64,000 nt of DNA from Muribaculaceae bacterium (GTDB lineage Bacteria; Bacteroidota; Bacteroidia; Bacteroidales; Muribaculaceae): the NCBI GenBank assembly GCA_017619935.1, contig JAFZRJ010000004.1, positions 1 to 64,000 on the forward strand. The letters are read 5' to 3'. Within the stretch, counting starts at the first letter, position 1. The number at the start of each line of letters is the position of its first letter. A model generated the notes under the pieces. It worked only from the letters and a program-made list of their open reading frames with translations, was not told where the DNA came from and did no database searches. A program made the translations under genes and the position numbers. Of the stretch, positions 7,638-16,646 are shown piece by piece.

Positions 7638-9764
7638 TTAGTTGACCTCCAAGATGATGTTGATGAGGGCGTTCACGTCTTCCACGTCCACCTTGTTATC
7701 GCCGTTCAGGTCAGCCGAGCCTGCAAAGTCGGCCTCGGTCTTCATTTCCAGGATGATGTTGATGGCAGCGTTCACGTCCTCCACATCCACCTTGTTGTCA
7801 CCCGTGATGTCGCCCTTGGTAGGTCCGATAAACGCTAGTTCTGCAAGTTGGAAGACGAAGTTGTCGGGATTCCATTGGTCAGCACCTCCGATGGCATCCA
7901 CCTCGAATCGGAAATACTGATACTTAGTGGTGACGCCCTCAATGTCAAAAGTGTAGTCGGCGCAGTTATCAATCCCCAATCCGGCAGATTCCCCATGAAT
8001 TACCGACACCAAGGTTGTCCAGTCGTCATTCTCATTGGCTTTGCCATGGATTTTCCATGCTTTGGGATTTCGGTTCTTGAATGAATTCGTGTCGTTGCCC
8101 GTGGTGAATATGTATTTGGTGGGGATGAAAGGAATTGCGCTCTTGAAATCGACCCAGATAGTATCCCAAGCGCCAGAACTGTTCACCACGCACCACTTGG
8201 AGTACTTGTTTTTGTCAAACAACTTGGCGAATCCCTCGTTTCCATAGTTGTCGTTTTCGTTATTGGGAGTATTCGCATTGAGGCCGGTGAGTGACATCAA
8301 AACTAGAGGGTCGGGGTCAGGATCAGGGTCAGGCGGCGATTCCAATCGACTGATGACGCAAATTATCGTCTCCGAACTCATTTTCTTGTAGGGTTCTTGT
8401 GCTGTGGCTGTGAGGGTAACCTTTCGGGTCACGTTAGTGCGTAGAATTTTGTGTGGAATTTCCACTTCTACAGAATCGACATACAAGTGAGTTTCGCCAT
8501 CGCCAACGACATTGAAGGTGTAATCCGTGTCGCTGCGGATATATGATATAGTGGGTGTGGCGGTGTATAGAACGGGATAGACCAGTAACTGGAACTCAGC
8601 CATTTGGAAGATGTATTTGTTGTTCCAGTCCACGGATTTGACGGCACTCACCTCATAGCGGAAATACTGATAAGTTCCATAAGGCTCGTTGATGGGGAAT
8701 TGGTGAGCCTGGGTGAGAGTCGATAGCCCGGCTTCGCTCCCATCGGCGACCTCCGAGATAACCACCCACTCATCGTTTTCTTTTGCCTTGCCGTAGAGTT
8801 TCCAAGTTTTGGGGTTGCGGTTGCTGTACTCCCAAGTGTCTTCGGCAGGAATCAGCGCATACATGACGGGTGTGACGGGTTCATCGGTCTTGAAATCGAC
8901 CCAGATGGTCTCCCAAGCGCCCGTGGGATTCAACACGCACCACTTGGTCGAGATGTCGTTGTCAAACATTTTCTTGTAGCCCTCGTTGCCCAAGGTGTCG
9001 ATTTGGTTGTTGGGGGTGTGGCAGGCATAAGGCGTGACGGTTGCCTGTACGAGCGGGAGGCGAGGAATGGTCACTTGCTCGGTGACCGAACTCATGTTCT
9101 TGCCCTGTTCCTGTGCCGTTGCGGTGACGGTAAAGGTCAGGTCGGTTAATGAACGGGCAACCGAGTAGGGATTCGACACCTTTTGGCCATCTACATACAG
9201 GAGCACGGTGCCTTTTCCGCTGGCGCTGATGGTGCCCATATCATCGGTGACACTCGTGCTGATGACGGGCTCGTCGGTGGTGGGCGTCACATACTCAATA
9301 GCCGTGAACGTTGTGGATTTGGTGCTGGTGCTCGTAAAACCATTGCTATTGTAGGCGAGGTACATTTTTTGTGCGGGGTTATATATCGTATTCATGAAAT
9401 AGATGTAGAAGGAGTTTCCGCCGGTCCACTCCACGAGGTCCACCTCCCTAGCGTTGAATGAAGCGAAATACAACCAGCCCATCGCCATGTAGTTCTCTGC
9501 GTATCGGTTGTAAATTCTATAACCCGACGAGTCATCGCCCACAAAGCACCAGAGATACTGGTTGGTAATCGATGCCGACGACGATGTAGACACCTCGAAA
9601 TTTGATGGATTTAAATAGATATATACATACCCAGTCTTCAAATAATACCATTGTGTATCCTCAGAATTGGGGTCAGTGGTCGGCACAAACGGCAATGCCT
9701 GCACCGTGGCGGGCAGTGCCAGCAGACATGCCACCAAAACCATAAATTTAATCAAGCGTTTCAT
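7638..9764 (-). CDS. Secreted protein with two F5/8C (discoidin-like) domains and dockerin-like tail
   Basis: This 708-residue protein has a signal peptide (MKRLIKFMVLVACLL...), an N-terminal trefoil-like domain shared with its neighbours (about 25-165), a chitobiase-C-like domain (DMGTISASGKGTVLLYVDGQ), a first F5/8C-type domain (about 240-395, KMFDNDISTKWCV, ETIWVDFKTDEP, YQYFRYEVSAV), a second chitobiase-C-like domain, an Asp-Pro repeat linker (PDPDPDPDP), a second F5/8C domain (about 485-640) and a C-terminal pair of dockerin-type repeats (KVDVEDVNAAINIILE, KVDVEDVNALINIILE). F5/8C domains often bind glycans. No catalytic domain was recognised, so binding or adhesion is inferred. It lies 77 bp upstream of the SUMF1-type gene. 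Confidence 0.8.
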   Translation of the reverse strand: MKRLIKFMVLVACLLALPATVQALPFVPTTDPNSEDTQWYYLKTGYVYIYLNPSNFEVSTSSSASITNQYLWCFVGDDSSGYRIYNRYAENYMAMGWLYFASFNAREVDLVEWTGGNSFYIYFMNTIYNPAQKMYLAYNSNGFTSTSTKSTTFTAIEYVTPTTDEPVISTSVTDDMGTISASGKGTVLLYVDGQKVSNPYSVARSLTDLTFTVTATAQEQGKNMSSVTEQVTIPRLPLVQATVTPYACHTPNNQIDTLGNEGYKKMFDNDISTKWCVLNPTGAWETIWVDFKTDEPVTPVMYALIPAEDTWEYSNRNPKTWKLYGKAKENDEWVVISEVADGSEAGLSTLTQAHQFPINEPYGTYQYFRYEVSAVKSVDWNNKYIFQMAEFQLLVYPVLYTATPTISYIRSDTDYTFNVVGDGETHLYVDSVEVEIPHKILRTNVTRKVTLTATAQEPYKKMSSETIICVISRLESPPDPDPDPDPLVLMSLTGLNANTPNNENDNYGNEGFAKLFDKNKYSKWCVVNSSGAWDTIWVDFKSAIPFIPTKYIFTTGNDTNSFKNRNPKAWKIHGKANENDDWTTLVSVIHGESAGLGIDNCADYTFDIEGVTTKYQYFRFEVDAIGGADQWNPDNFVFQLAELAFIGPTKGDITGDNKVDVEDVNAAINIILEMKTEADFAGSADLNGDNKVDVEDVNALINIILEVN

Positions 9765-9855
9765 AAATGTATAATTTTTATGTGGTAATCAAGTAGGGCG
9801 CATTATAGTTTTGTCGAACATCTCCTCTCCAGGGAAGATGGCCTTGAGTTATACA

Positions 9856-9887
9856 AATGCCCCCGCCAAGTCAACGGCAGGGGCATT
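9856..9887. repeat. GC-rich intergenic hairpin
   Basis: 12-bp inverted repeat AATGCCCCCGCC/GGCAGGGGCATT with one mismatch and an 8-base loop, 5 bp past the stop of the 9893-12229 gene. No T run. Confidence 0.65.
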
Positions 9888-9892
9888 GAGCG

Positions 9893-12229
9893 TCAGTTGA
9901 CCTCCAGGATGATGTTGATAATGGCGTTCACGTCCTCCACATCCACTTTGCCGTCGTCGTTCAGGTCGGCCGAACCGGCAAAGTCGGCCTCGGTCTTTGT
10001 TTCCAGGATGATGTTGATGGCAGCGTTCACGTCTTCCACATCCACCTTTTCGTCGCCCGTGATGTCGCCCGAGACCCCTGACGGTTTTTGGGCTTTCATC
10101 CCGAATTCCGCCAGTTGGAAAGTGGGCCTGCTGTTAATCTTTTCGTTACCTCCTATCTCGCTCACCTCGAATCGGAAGTAGAGGTAACTGTCGGTAGTGT
10201 TGAGTTTGAATTCGGTGCTGCCCGTCAATTCCATGCCGGCGTCGCTGCTGGTCACCTCATCCAGCACTACCCATGGGTCGTTTTCGCTGGCCTTGCCATA
10301 CAACTTCCAAGCCTTGGGATTGCGTTCGGGATAAGTTTTGGCATCGGCCGCTGCGGTGAGAATGTAGGAGAAGGGGATGACGCGTTTCTGCGTTTTGAAA
10401 TCAACCGAGATGGTCTCCCACTCATTCGTGCCGTTGATTACGCACCACTTGGTGTTTTCGTCTTTGTCGAAGAGTTTCCTGTATCCCTCGTCGCCATTGA
10501 TGTCCTGCATGTTGTTGGGGGTGTAGCAGGATTGGGGGATGAGGTTCTGGTTCTCCAAGAGATATCTCATCAACCGGAGTTCCGCCAGTTGGAAGGTGGG
10601 TGAGTGGCTATACGAGTCGTCGCTACCTACTTCTCTGACCTCGAAACGGAAATACTGATATGGGGTGCTGGGTTTGTCGATATAGAATTCGGTGGTGCCC
10701 TCCAATTTCATGCCTTCGGCGGCGCCATCGGTCACCTCATCCAGCGTCACCCACGGATCGGTCTTTTTCGCTTTGGCACGTAACCTCCACGCCTTGGGAT
10801 TGCGGTCGGGGTATATTCTGGTGTCGGCCGCCGCGGTGAGACTGTAGGCGATAGGCTTGATGGGTGTGGGGCTGATGAAGTCAGCCCAGATGGTCTGCCA
10901 TGTGTCGGTGGAGTTGACCGCGCACCACTTGGTATTGTCGTCATTGTCGAAGAGTTTCCTATATCCTTCGTCGCCATTGATGTCCTGCTTGTTGTTGGGG
11001 GCGTAGCAGTAATAAGGGATGAGCGCATCCAAATCCGAAGGATAGCCCCACATGTCGAACTCCGACATTTGGAAGGTGTAATCATTGTCGCCCCACTTGT
11101 CTTTGCCAACTATTTCGCTGACCTCGAAACGGAAATACTGATAAAGGTCATCGGTATCGTAGAAGGAAAAACTCTGTAGGGTCCATTTGGTGGTCAAGAT
11201 GTTGGCGCTGTCGGTCACCTGTGCCAGTGTTACCCAATCATCGTCTTCACTCATCTTGCCATAGACTCTCCACACCTTGGGATTGCGGGTGGTGAACTGC
11301 CAAGAGTCGAAACCGGGAATCAGTCCGTAGGTGATGGGTATGATGGGTGTCTCGGTCTTGAAATCGACCCAGATGGTTTCCCACGCACCCGAATTGTTGA
11401 CCACACACCACTTGGAGTAGGGGTCATTGTCAAACATTTTCCTGTACCCCTCATCGCCCTCGGGGTCTTGTTCATTGTTGGGGGAATGGTAGGCATAAGG
11501 TGTGAGGGACACTTTATCGGGGTTTAAGCGCGGAACGGTAAATTCTAGGGTGGCCCTGCCCTTCTTTTTGCCTGCTTCCTGTGCCGTGGCAGTGATGGTA
11601 ATGGTTTGGTCTTTGTACGTGCGGTCGATGGTGTAAGGATTGGATACACTTTTGTCATTGACATACAAGATGACTTCGCCCTTGCCAGTAGCGCTGATGA
11701 CACACTTCTCATCGGTCGTTTCGGTGTTGATGACGGGATCGGCGGTGACGGGGAACACATACTCGATAGCCGTGTAGGAGCTCCATTTCCCGGGATGTGC
11801 CAGAAATCCATTATCTGAATCGTAGTTGAGATAGTATTTTTGCCCGTTCGGTTGCAAGAAATAGATGTAGAAGCTGTTTCCGCTGGTCCACTCCACTTTG
11901 TTGACATCACGTTCATTATAAGAGCCATTCACATAATAGCCATTCGTCATGTAATACCTTGCCTTGCGGTTGTAGATTCTATACCCCTCCAAGTCGCCGC
12001 TCACGAAGCACCAGAGATACTCGTCGGCATTTGATCCCGACGACGATGTGTTGAGTTGGATGTAACCATACTCATCGTAATAGAGATATTGATTTTCTGT
12101 CTTGATGCGATACCAGTGAGTGTCCTCCGACTCGGGATCATTGGTGGTCACAAACGGCAATGCCTGCATCGTGGCGGGCATTGCCAGCAGGCCAGCCACC
12201 AAAACCATTAATTTAATCAGATGTCTCAT
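9893..12229 (-). CDS. Secreted protein with three tandem F5/8C-like domains and dockerin-like tail
   Basis: A 778-residue protein of the same plan as the 7638-9764 product: signal peptide (MRHLIKLMVLVAGLLA...), trefoil-like domain (about 25-165), chitobiase-C-like domain (about 165-238), then three successive F5/8C-type units near 240-400, 403-560 and 561-715. Each unit has the signature PNN..D..GDEGYRK(M/L)FD...KWC, a TIW/SVDF strand, RNPKAWRLxxKA and YQYFRFEVxE. The second and third units are also close at DNA level, showing recent internal duplication. Two dockerin-type repeats end the protein. Likely a calcium-stabilised, multivalent glycan-binding surface or secreted protein; partner and ligand are unknown. 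Confidence 0.8.
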   Translation of the reverse strand: MRHLIKLMVLVAGLLAMPATMQALPFVTTNDPESEDTHWYRIKTENQYLYYDEYGYIQLNTSSSGSNADEYLWCFVSGDLEGYRIYNRKARYYMTNGYYVNGSYNERDVNKVEWTSGNSFYIYFLQPNGQKYYLNYDSDNGFLAHPGKWSSYTAIEYVFPVTADPVINTETTDEKCVISATGKGEVILYVNDKSVSNPYTIDRTYKDQTITITATAQEAGKKKGRATLEFTVPRLNPDKVSLTPYAYHSPNNEQDPEGDEGYRKMFDNDPYSKWCVVNNSGAWETIWVDFKTETPIIPITYGLIPGFDSWQFTTRNPKVWRVYGKMSEDDDWVTLAQVTDSANILTTKWTLQSFSFYDTDDLYQYFRFEVSEIVGKDKWGDNDYTFQMSEFDMWGYPSDLDALIPYYCYAPNNKQDINGDEGYRKLFDNDDNTKWCAVNSTDTWQTIWADFISPTPIKPIAYSLTAAADTRIYPDRNPKAWRLRAKAKKTDPWVTLDEVTDGAAEGMKLEGTTEFYIDKPSTPYQYFRFEVREVGSDDSYSHSPTFQLAELRLMRYLLENQNLIPQSCYTPNNMQDINGDEGYRKLFDKDENTKWCVINGTNEWETISVDFKTQKRVIPFSYILTAAADAKTYPERNPKAWKLYGKASENDPWVVLDEVTSSDAGMELTGSTEFKLNTTDSYLYFRFEVSEIGGNEKINSRPTFQLAEFGMKAQKPSGVSGDITGDEKVDVEDVNAAINIILETKTEADFAGSADLNDDGKVDVEDVNAIINIILEVN

Positions 12230-12365
12230 AGTAGTAGTATATATTTATGTAGTAATCAAGAAAGGCGCATTAGGGTGTTGGTGTTCAGTTACCTCCCCTA
12301 AGTTGTTACGTTGGCGGGCGGGCAACGCCCAATGAGGGGCACGCACCCCTTGCCGCTTTGTGGCA

Positions 12366-12401
12366 CCCCCTCTCTAAAGACGTGGATTTTTAGAGAGGGG
12401 G
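12366..12401. repeat. GC-rich intergenic hairpin cluster
   Basis: A perfect 13-bp stem CCCCCTCTCTAAA/TTTAGAGAGGGGG with a 10-base loop, 11 bp past the stop of the 12412-14508 gene. Two smaller stems (GGGC/GCCC near 12317, AGGGG/CCCCT near 12335) lie beside it. No T run in either direction. Confidence 0.65.
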
Positions 12402-12411
12402 CGCGTTAGCG

Positions 12412-14508
12412 TCAGTTGACTTCCAAGATGATGTTGATGATGGCGTTCACGTCCTCCACATCCACCTTACCGTCGCCGTTCAGGTCGGCCGAGCCGGCAA
12501 AGTCGTCCACGGTCTTCATTTCCAGGATGATGTTGATGGCTGCGTTCACATCCTCTACATCTACCTTGTCGTCGCCCGTGATGTCGCCCTTGACCGAAGG
12601 TGCCGGTGGCTCTCCAGTTAAGCCGGCCATTGACAACTCGGCAAGCTGGAAGACATAATGGTTGTTTTGCCAGCCGCCTCTGCCGCGAACTTCGCTAACC
12701 TCGAAGCGGAAATATTGATACTTCGTGTTGACGTTATTGATGTTGAAGTCGTAGTCGGTAGTACTGGCTGTGCCCAGTCCTGCCGCATCGCCGTCGGTAA
12801 CATCTACGATGGTGGTCCACTCGTCGCTCTCATTGGCCTTGGCATAGATTTTCCACTTCTTGGGATTGCGTGCGGACCAAGTGCGGGTGTCGGCAGCGGT
12901 GGTCATGGTGTATTTTGTGGGGATGAAAGCCACATAACTCTTGAAGTCGACCCAGATGGTCTCCCAATACCCTGTGCTGTTATCGACGCACCACTTGGTG
13001 CTTTTGTTTTTGTCGAACAACTTATAATAGTCTTCAGCCGGGTCGGTTTGAGCATTGTTTGGTGCGTTTACGTTATAAGGAGTAAATGTCGGTTCGACAA
13101 CAGGTGGTAGGTCACCATCAAGCGCTGGAATCGTGTAGGTCTCGTTAGCGGTGAGTGAAGTGATTGTGGGGTCGGTGAATTCCACGGTTGCCTCCGCTTC
13201 AAGCACTTGAGTGACTTTGGTTCGTGCTATCATGAAAGGATTCTCGGCCGTCTCACCGTTGACTTTGAGTGTCAGTTGATGCTCTTCATTGCCGGTGTAA
13301 GTGGCGCTGAAAGTGCAATGGTCATCAAATGTTTCTAGTTTGGAGAAGACGATTCCATTAGGTGAGTTCCCTTCTTCGTCAATGATGTTATTGAAATATT
13401 TCCAAATATCGGCTACTCGATAGGCCGGCACCGTACCAACAGGTACCGTGAGTGTGGCATTTTGATATGTTTTCTGACTAAACACGTTGACACCCATAGT
13501 CACATCACGAATATTTACAATCTTGCTTTTTACTTGTGTCAGATTCTCGCAACCGAAAAATGCCACCTTGCCGATAGAATTAACCATGGAAGGAATGGTG
13601 ATTGATGCCAAATTCGTGCAACTGTGGAATGCAGATTCACCGATTGACGTGACAGATTCGGGGATGACGACCGTTGTCAAGGCTGAACATTTGTAGAACA
13701 ACTCATCTGGTATCGCAGTCAATTGGTTGGGCAAGGTTATCGATTTCATTGAAGTGCAATTATAGAATGCCGAAATGCCAATTGACCCTACCGAGTTTGG
13801 TATGGCTAACGATTCTACGGAAGAGCACACACCGAAGGCATTGTCGCCTATGCTGGTCAAGTTGTTGGGGAGGCTAAGCGTTTTAATACTGCTGCAATTA
13901 TAAAATGCCGAATTGCCGATTTTCGTTACAGCGTTTGGTATGTTGACCGAAGTCAACGATTTGCAATCAAAGAATAATTGGCCAGGTATTTCTGTTATAG
14001 CATTACTCAGGGTAACTGAAGCAAGTTTCTCACAAGCCGTAAAAGCACTTTTCCCAAGGCTGGTGACCGAGTTAGGAATGACTATTGAGGTCAGATTCGC
14101 ACAAAAGCCAAAAGCGTTATCACTGATGGTTGTAACACCATTAGCAATGTTCACCGTTGTCAGTGCCGGGCAGTTGTAGAAGGCACAACGACCAACCGTT
14201 ACGACCGAAGAGGGAATAGAAACCGATTTTAACGAGGCTGCATAGGCGAAAGCAAAGTTGCCTATTGACGTAACCTTGTAGGTCTTTTTATTCTGTGTGA
14301 CCGTGGAGGGAATACTGACAGTAGTAGCACCATTGTAATTAGTACTTTTAGCGTAATCGGTGTAAACCACCTCCACATTAGCGGCATTGGTATCGCCAAC
14401 ATAAGCACCAAGATAATTGTAGGCAATACCACCAGCCATAAAATCATAAGCCTTTGCGGGCATTAAAGCCGAAGCTATGATAACTGAAAGTAAAAAAAAC
14501 TTTTTCAT
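12412..14508 (-). CDS. BspA-type LRR protein with F5/8C domain and dockerin-like tail
   Basis: This 698-residue protein starts with a signal peptide (MKKFFLLSVIIASALMPAKA), followed by roughly a dozen BspA/TpLRR-type leucine-rich repeats (about 50-380; pattern TSIGxxAFxxCxxLxxVxIP, for example VTSLGKSAFTACEKLASVTL). Next come an Ig-like or chitobiase-C-like segment (about 390-470), one F5/8C domain (about 485-635, KLFDKNKSTKWCVDNST, KYQYFRFEVSEVRG) and a dockerin pair. BspA-type LRR proteins are typically surface adhesins in host-associated Bacteroidetes. The fusion of LRR with F5/8C and dockerin modules links the LRR and discoidin members of this cluster. The following gene on this strand starts 182 bp on. 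Confidence 0.85.
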   Translation of the reverse strand: MKKFFLLSVIIASALMPAKAYDFMAGGIAYNYLGAYVGDTNAANVEVVYTDYAKSTNYNGATTVSIPSTVTQNKKTYKVTSIGNFAFAYAASLKSVSIPSSVVTVGRCAFYNCPALTTVNIANGVTTISDNAFGFCANLTSIVIPNSVTSLGKSAFTACEKLASVTLSNAITEIPGQLFFDCKSLTSVNIPNAVTKIGNSAFYNCSSIKTLSLPNNLTSIGDNAFGVCSSVESLAIPNSVGSIGISAFYNCTSMKSITLPNQLTAIPDELFYKCSALTTVVIPESVTSIGESAFHSCTNLASITIPSMVNSIGKVAFFGCENLTQVKSKIVNIRDVTMGVNVFSQKTYQNATLTVPVGTVPAYRVADIWKYFNNIIDEEGNSPNGIVFSKLETFDDHCTFSATYTGNEEHQLTLKVNGETAENPFMIARTKVTQVLEAEATVEFTDPTITSLTANETYTIPALDGDLPPVVEPTFTPYNVNAPNNAQTDPAEDYYKLFDKNKSTKWCVDNSTGYWETIWVDFKSYVAFIPTKYTMTTAADTRTWSARNPKKWKIYAKANESDEWTTIVDVTDGDAAGLGTASTTDYDFNINNVNTKYQYFRFEVSEVRGRGGWQNNHYVFQLAELSMAGLTGEPPAPSVKGDITGDDKVDVEDVNAAINIILEMKTVDDFAGSADLNGDGKVDVEDVNAIINIILEVN

Positions 14509-14563
14509 TTTGCGTTGAATTATAAATTGACACTGTTGTTTGAGTTATACTTCTGGTTTTCTG

Positions 14564-16087
14564 TTATTCCAAGTCGAGGATGATGTTGATGACGGCGTTC
14601 ACGTCTTCAACATCCACCTTCTTGTCGCCGTTCAAGTCGCCGCGCACACCGCTGCCCGAATCTCCGCCGGGTCCTGCGGCATCGTCGATGACGTAGAATT
14701 CTTTCCACACCTCCATGGCTTGGTAACGGCCCACGCTGCCCTGCGGCACGTGCAGGTCGCAGTAGCCGTGCTGCTGCACGCCTTCAAATACGCTGGCGTC
14801 GATGGTGATGGGCCTGGTCATTTTGCTGAAGAAATCGCGCATCGCCGTGCAGCCCTTGAAGGCTGCGTTGCCGATGCTCGTGATGGTGCTCGGAATGGTC
14901 ATCGTCTCAATGGCGGCGAAGTCAAGGAAGGCATTTTCGGGAATCGCGGTCACTCCGTTCTCAATGGTCACGGTTTTGACTGTGGCCATGTTGTGAGACA
15001 GGTACTCGTTGCAGTTAAGGGCCGCATTGCTGCTGATGCTGACCGTTTCAAGGCTGGTACAGCCATAGAAGGGCCAAATAGGATTACTAGGGTCTTTTTC
15101 GATGCTTTCCACGCCACTGCCGATGGTTACCTCTTTCAGATTTATACATTTTTCGAACTCCCGTCGGCTGATCTTAGAGTTGAAGATTTTGGCAGACTTC
15201 AAGGTGGCTATACTGGCAAAGGCATAATTGCCGATGCTGGTGACGGTACTCGGAATGGTCACTGTTGTCAATGCTGTTTCGGAAAAGGCATATTCACCGA
15301 TGGAAGTCACCGCAGCGGGTATCGTGAGGCTGGTCAAAGGCGCATCTTTAAAGGCATATTCACCGATGGAGGTCAGCCCACTGGGCAAACTGATGCTAGT
15401 CAACCCTGCACCCTTAAACGCATACTTGCCGATGGTGGTCAGTGTACTCGGCAAGGTGACTTTGGTCAGTGAGTAACAAGACTGGAACGTGTAGGGTGAT
15501 ATTTCTTTTAAGCCGTTGGGAATGCTGACATTGTTCAGTGAATTACAACCGCTGAACACACCATTTCCAAGGTTTTGGATACTGGTAGGGATATTGGCGG
15601 TCACCAGTGCCGTTCTGGAAAAAGCATATCCACCGAGCGTGGTTACGGTGTTCGGGATTTCTACCGAAGTGATTGGCGTGCAGTCAAATGCTTGTTGGCC
15701 TATCTCGGTCAGTACACTGCTGGAGCCAAAGGTCGCGCTTGTGATTTTAGCAGCATAAAAGGCATAAATGCCGATAGTCTCGACCGTTTTGGGAATGGAG
15801 ACGCTTGTGATGAGGTCGCAACGGAAAAACGCGAAATCGCCGATGCCGGTGACTGTATAGGCCTTGCCGCCGTTATAGACCGTTTCGGGAATGACGACGC
15901 CGCCGCCCAGATTCAAGTAAGAGGCCTTGCTGGAACTGACATCCGTGGCCCGCTCAAAAGTGACCGTGACGGTAGCGGGATTTGTGCTGGTGATGTCGTA
16001 GCACAACTCATTGGATTTAAAACTGTAGGCCTGGACACCTGTCCACACCATCAGCAGCAATGCTGCAAGAGAGTAGAACTTTTTCAT
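14564..16087 (-). CDS. BspA-type LRR protein with single dockerin-like repeat
   Basis: 507 residues: signal peptide (MKKFYSLAALLLMVWTGVQA), LRR_5/BspA-type repeats from about 60 to 450 (repeating TSIGEYAFKDAPLTSLTIP, VTSIGNYAFASIATLKS), a short beta segment (YCDLHVPQGSVGRYQAMEVW), and one dockerin-type repeat at the end (GDLNGDKKVDVEDVNAVINI). Having only one calcium repeat, where neighbours have two, is notable because cohesin-binding dockerins normally need two. It is the first gene after a promoter at 16325-16354 and probably heads the minus-strand series. Surface adhesion is the likely role by family. Confidence 0.85.
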   Translation of the reverse strand: MKKFYSLAALLLMVWTGVQAYSFKSNELCYDITSTNPATVTVTFERATDVSSSKASYLNLGGGVVIPETVYNGGKAYTVTGIGDFAFFRCDLITSVSIPKTVETIGIYAFYAAKITSATFGSSSVLTEIGQQAFDCTPITSVEIPNTVTTLGGYAFSRTALVTANIPTSIQNLGNGVFSGCNSLNNVSIPNGLKEISPYTFQSCYSLTKVTLPSTLTTIGKYAFKGAGLTSISLPSGLTSIGEYAFKDAPLTSLTIPAAVTSIGEYAFSETALTTVTIPSTVTSIGNYAFASIATLKSAKIFNSKISRREFEKCINLKEVTIGSGVESIEKDPSNPIWPFYGCTSLETVSISSNAALNCNEYLSHNMATVKTVTIENGVTAIPENAFLDFAAIETMTIPSTITSIGNAAFKGCTAMRDFFSKMTRPITIDASVFEGVQQHGYCDLHVPQGSVGRYQAMEVWKEFYVIDDAAGPGGDSGSGVRGDLNGDKKVDVEDVNAVINIILDLE

Positions 16088-16324
16088 AACGCTAATTGTT
16101 TTTATTGTTAATATTCAAGTTATTTGCACGACGAAAAGCGGCACAACCGACCGCATGAGCCGTCTGTGCCGTATTGCTTTTTCAGCGACTTGTCGCTGAG
16201 TATTAACGTGTTACCGCAAGGGGGGGGTAGCAACGCACTGTTATTCAATGGATTATGCAGTCCATTGAATGGTGGGGTTGATATATTGCCACGCGGTGCC
16301 ATCTTTTTACATTGCTTTAGACTG

Positions 16325-16354
16325 CAAATTTAGTATAAAAAAAATAACAAACAA
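16325..16354 (-). promoter_or_regulatory. Promoter of the minus-strand dockerin-protein series
   Basis: On the minus strand TAAATTTG (16325-16332) and TTG (16352-16354) are 19 bp apart. No comparable box was found upstream of the next four genes, so they may be one long transcript. Confidence 0.55.
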
Positions 16355-16585
16355 GAAATTTCGCTATTTTTTTCGCCCTCGCAGCTTGGGGGTGGGAGGG
16401 ATGGTCGCGAAACTGCTTTTGGAGTCGTTGCCGGAGGTGACAACGGCAACAAAACGGCTCAGCGGAAAATCAGTGGGGGATACGACAAGTCAGAGACTTG
16501 TTACCGACTTGTCTCTGTGCACACTTGTTCTCTTTCTCAGAATATTGACTTGTTTGCTGTTTCCCCACCTTTTATCGGGTGAGCC

Positions 16586-16616
16586 AAAAAAAACTCACCA
16601 TCAAGGTGAGTTTTTT
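16586..16616 (-). terminator. Terminator downstream of the second SUMF1-type gene
   Basis: 10-bp stem AAAACTCACC/GGTGAGTTTT with a 5-base loop, flanked by A and T runs. It is the duplicate of the hairpin at 5833-5862. Confidence 0.8.
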
Positions 16617-16646
16617 GTTGTGTGTGCAATGCGTTTCTCGGAACCA

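Larger units (their letters stand above)
16088..16646. other. Intergenic region with structured leader and terminator
   Basis: 559 bp. From the minus-strand promoter at 16325-16354 to the ATG at 16087 lies a leader of about 230 nt with three stems: TTCAATGGA/TCCATTGAA (16243-16268), CAGCGAC/GTCGCTG near 16184-16199, and CGGCACA/TGTGCCG around 16140-16170. A 60-codon minus frame (16120-16302) fits inside the leader but looks like no known protein. The segment 16430-16616 contains sequence homologous to the 3' flank of the 5893 gene, with about 130 bp of extra sequence. Confidence 0.55.

Noticed and set aside
14540..15472. A 310-codon plus-strand frame opposite the LRR gene
   Set aside because: Its apparent repeats mirror the LRR repeats of the real minus-strand gene; no start context or family match.
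16120..16302. A 60-codon minus-strand frame in the leader of the LRR gene
   Set aside because: No family resemblance and it runs through all leader hairpins; kept only as a possible leader ORF.
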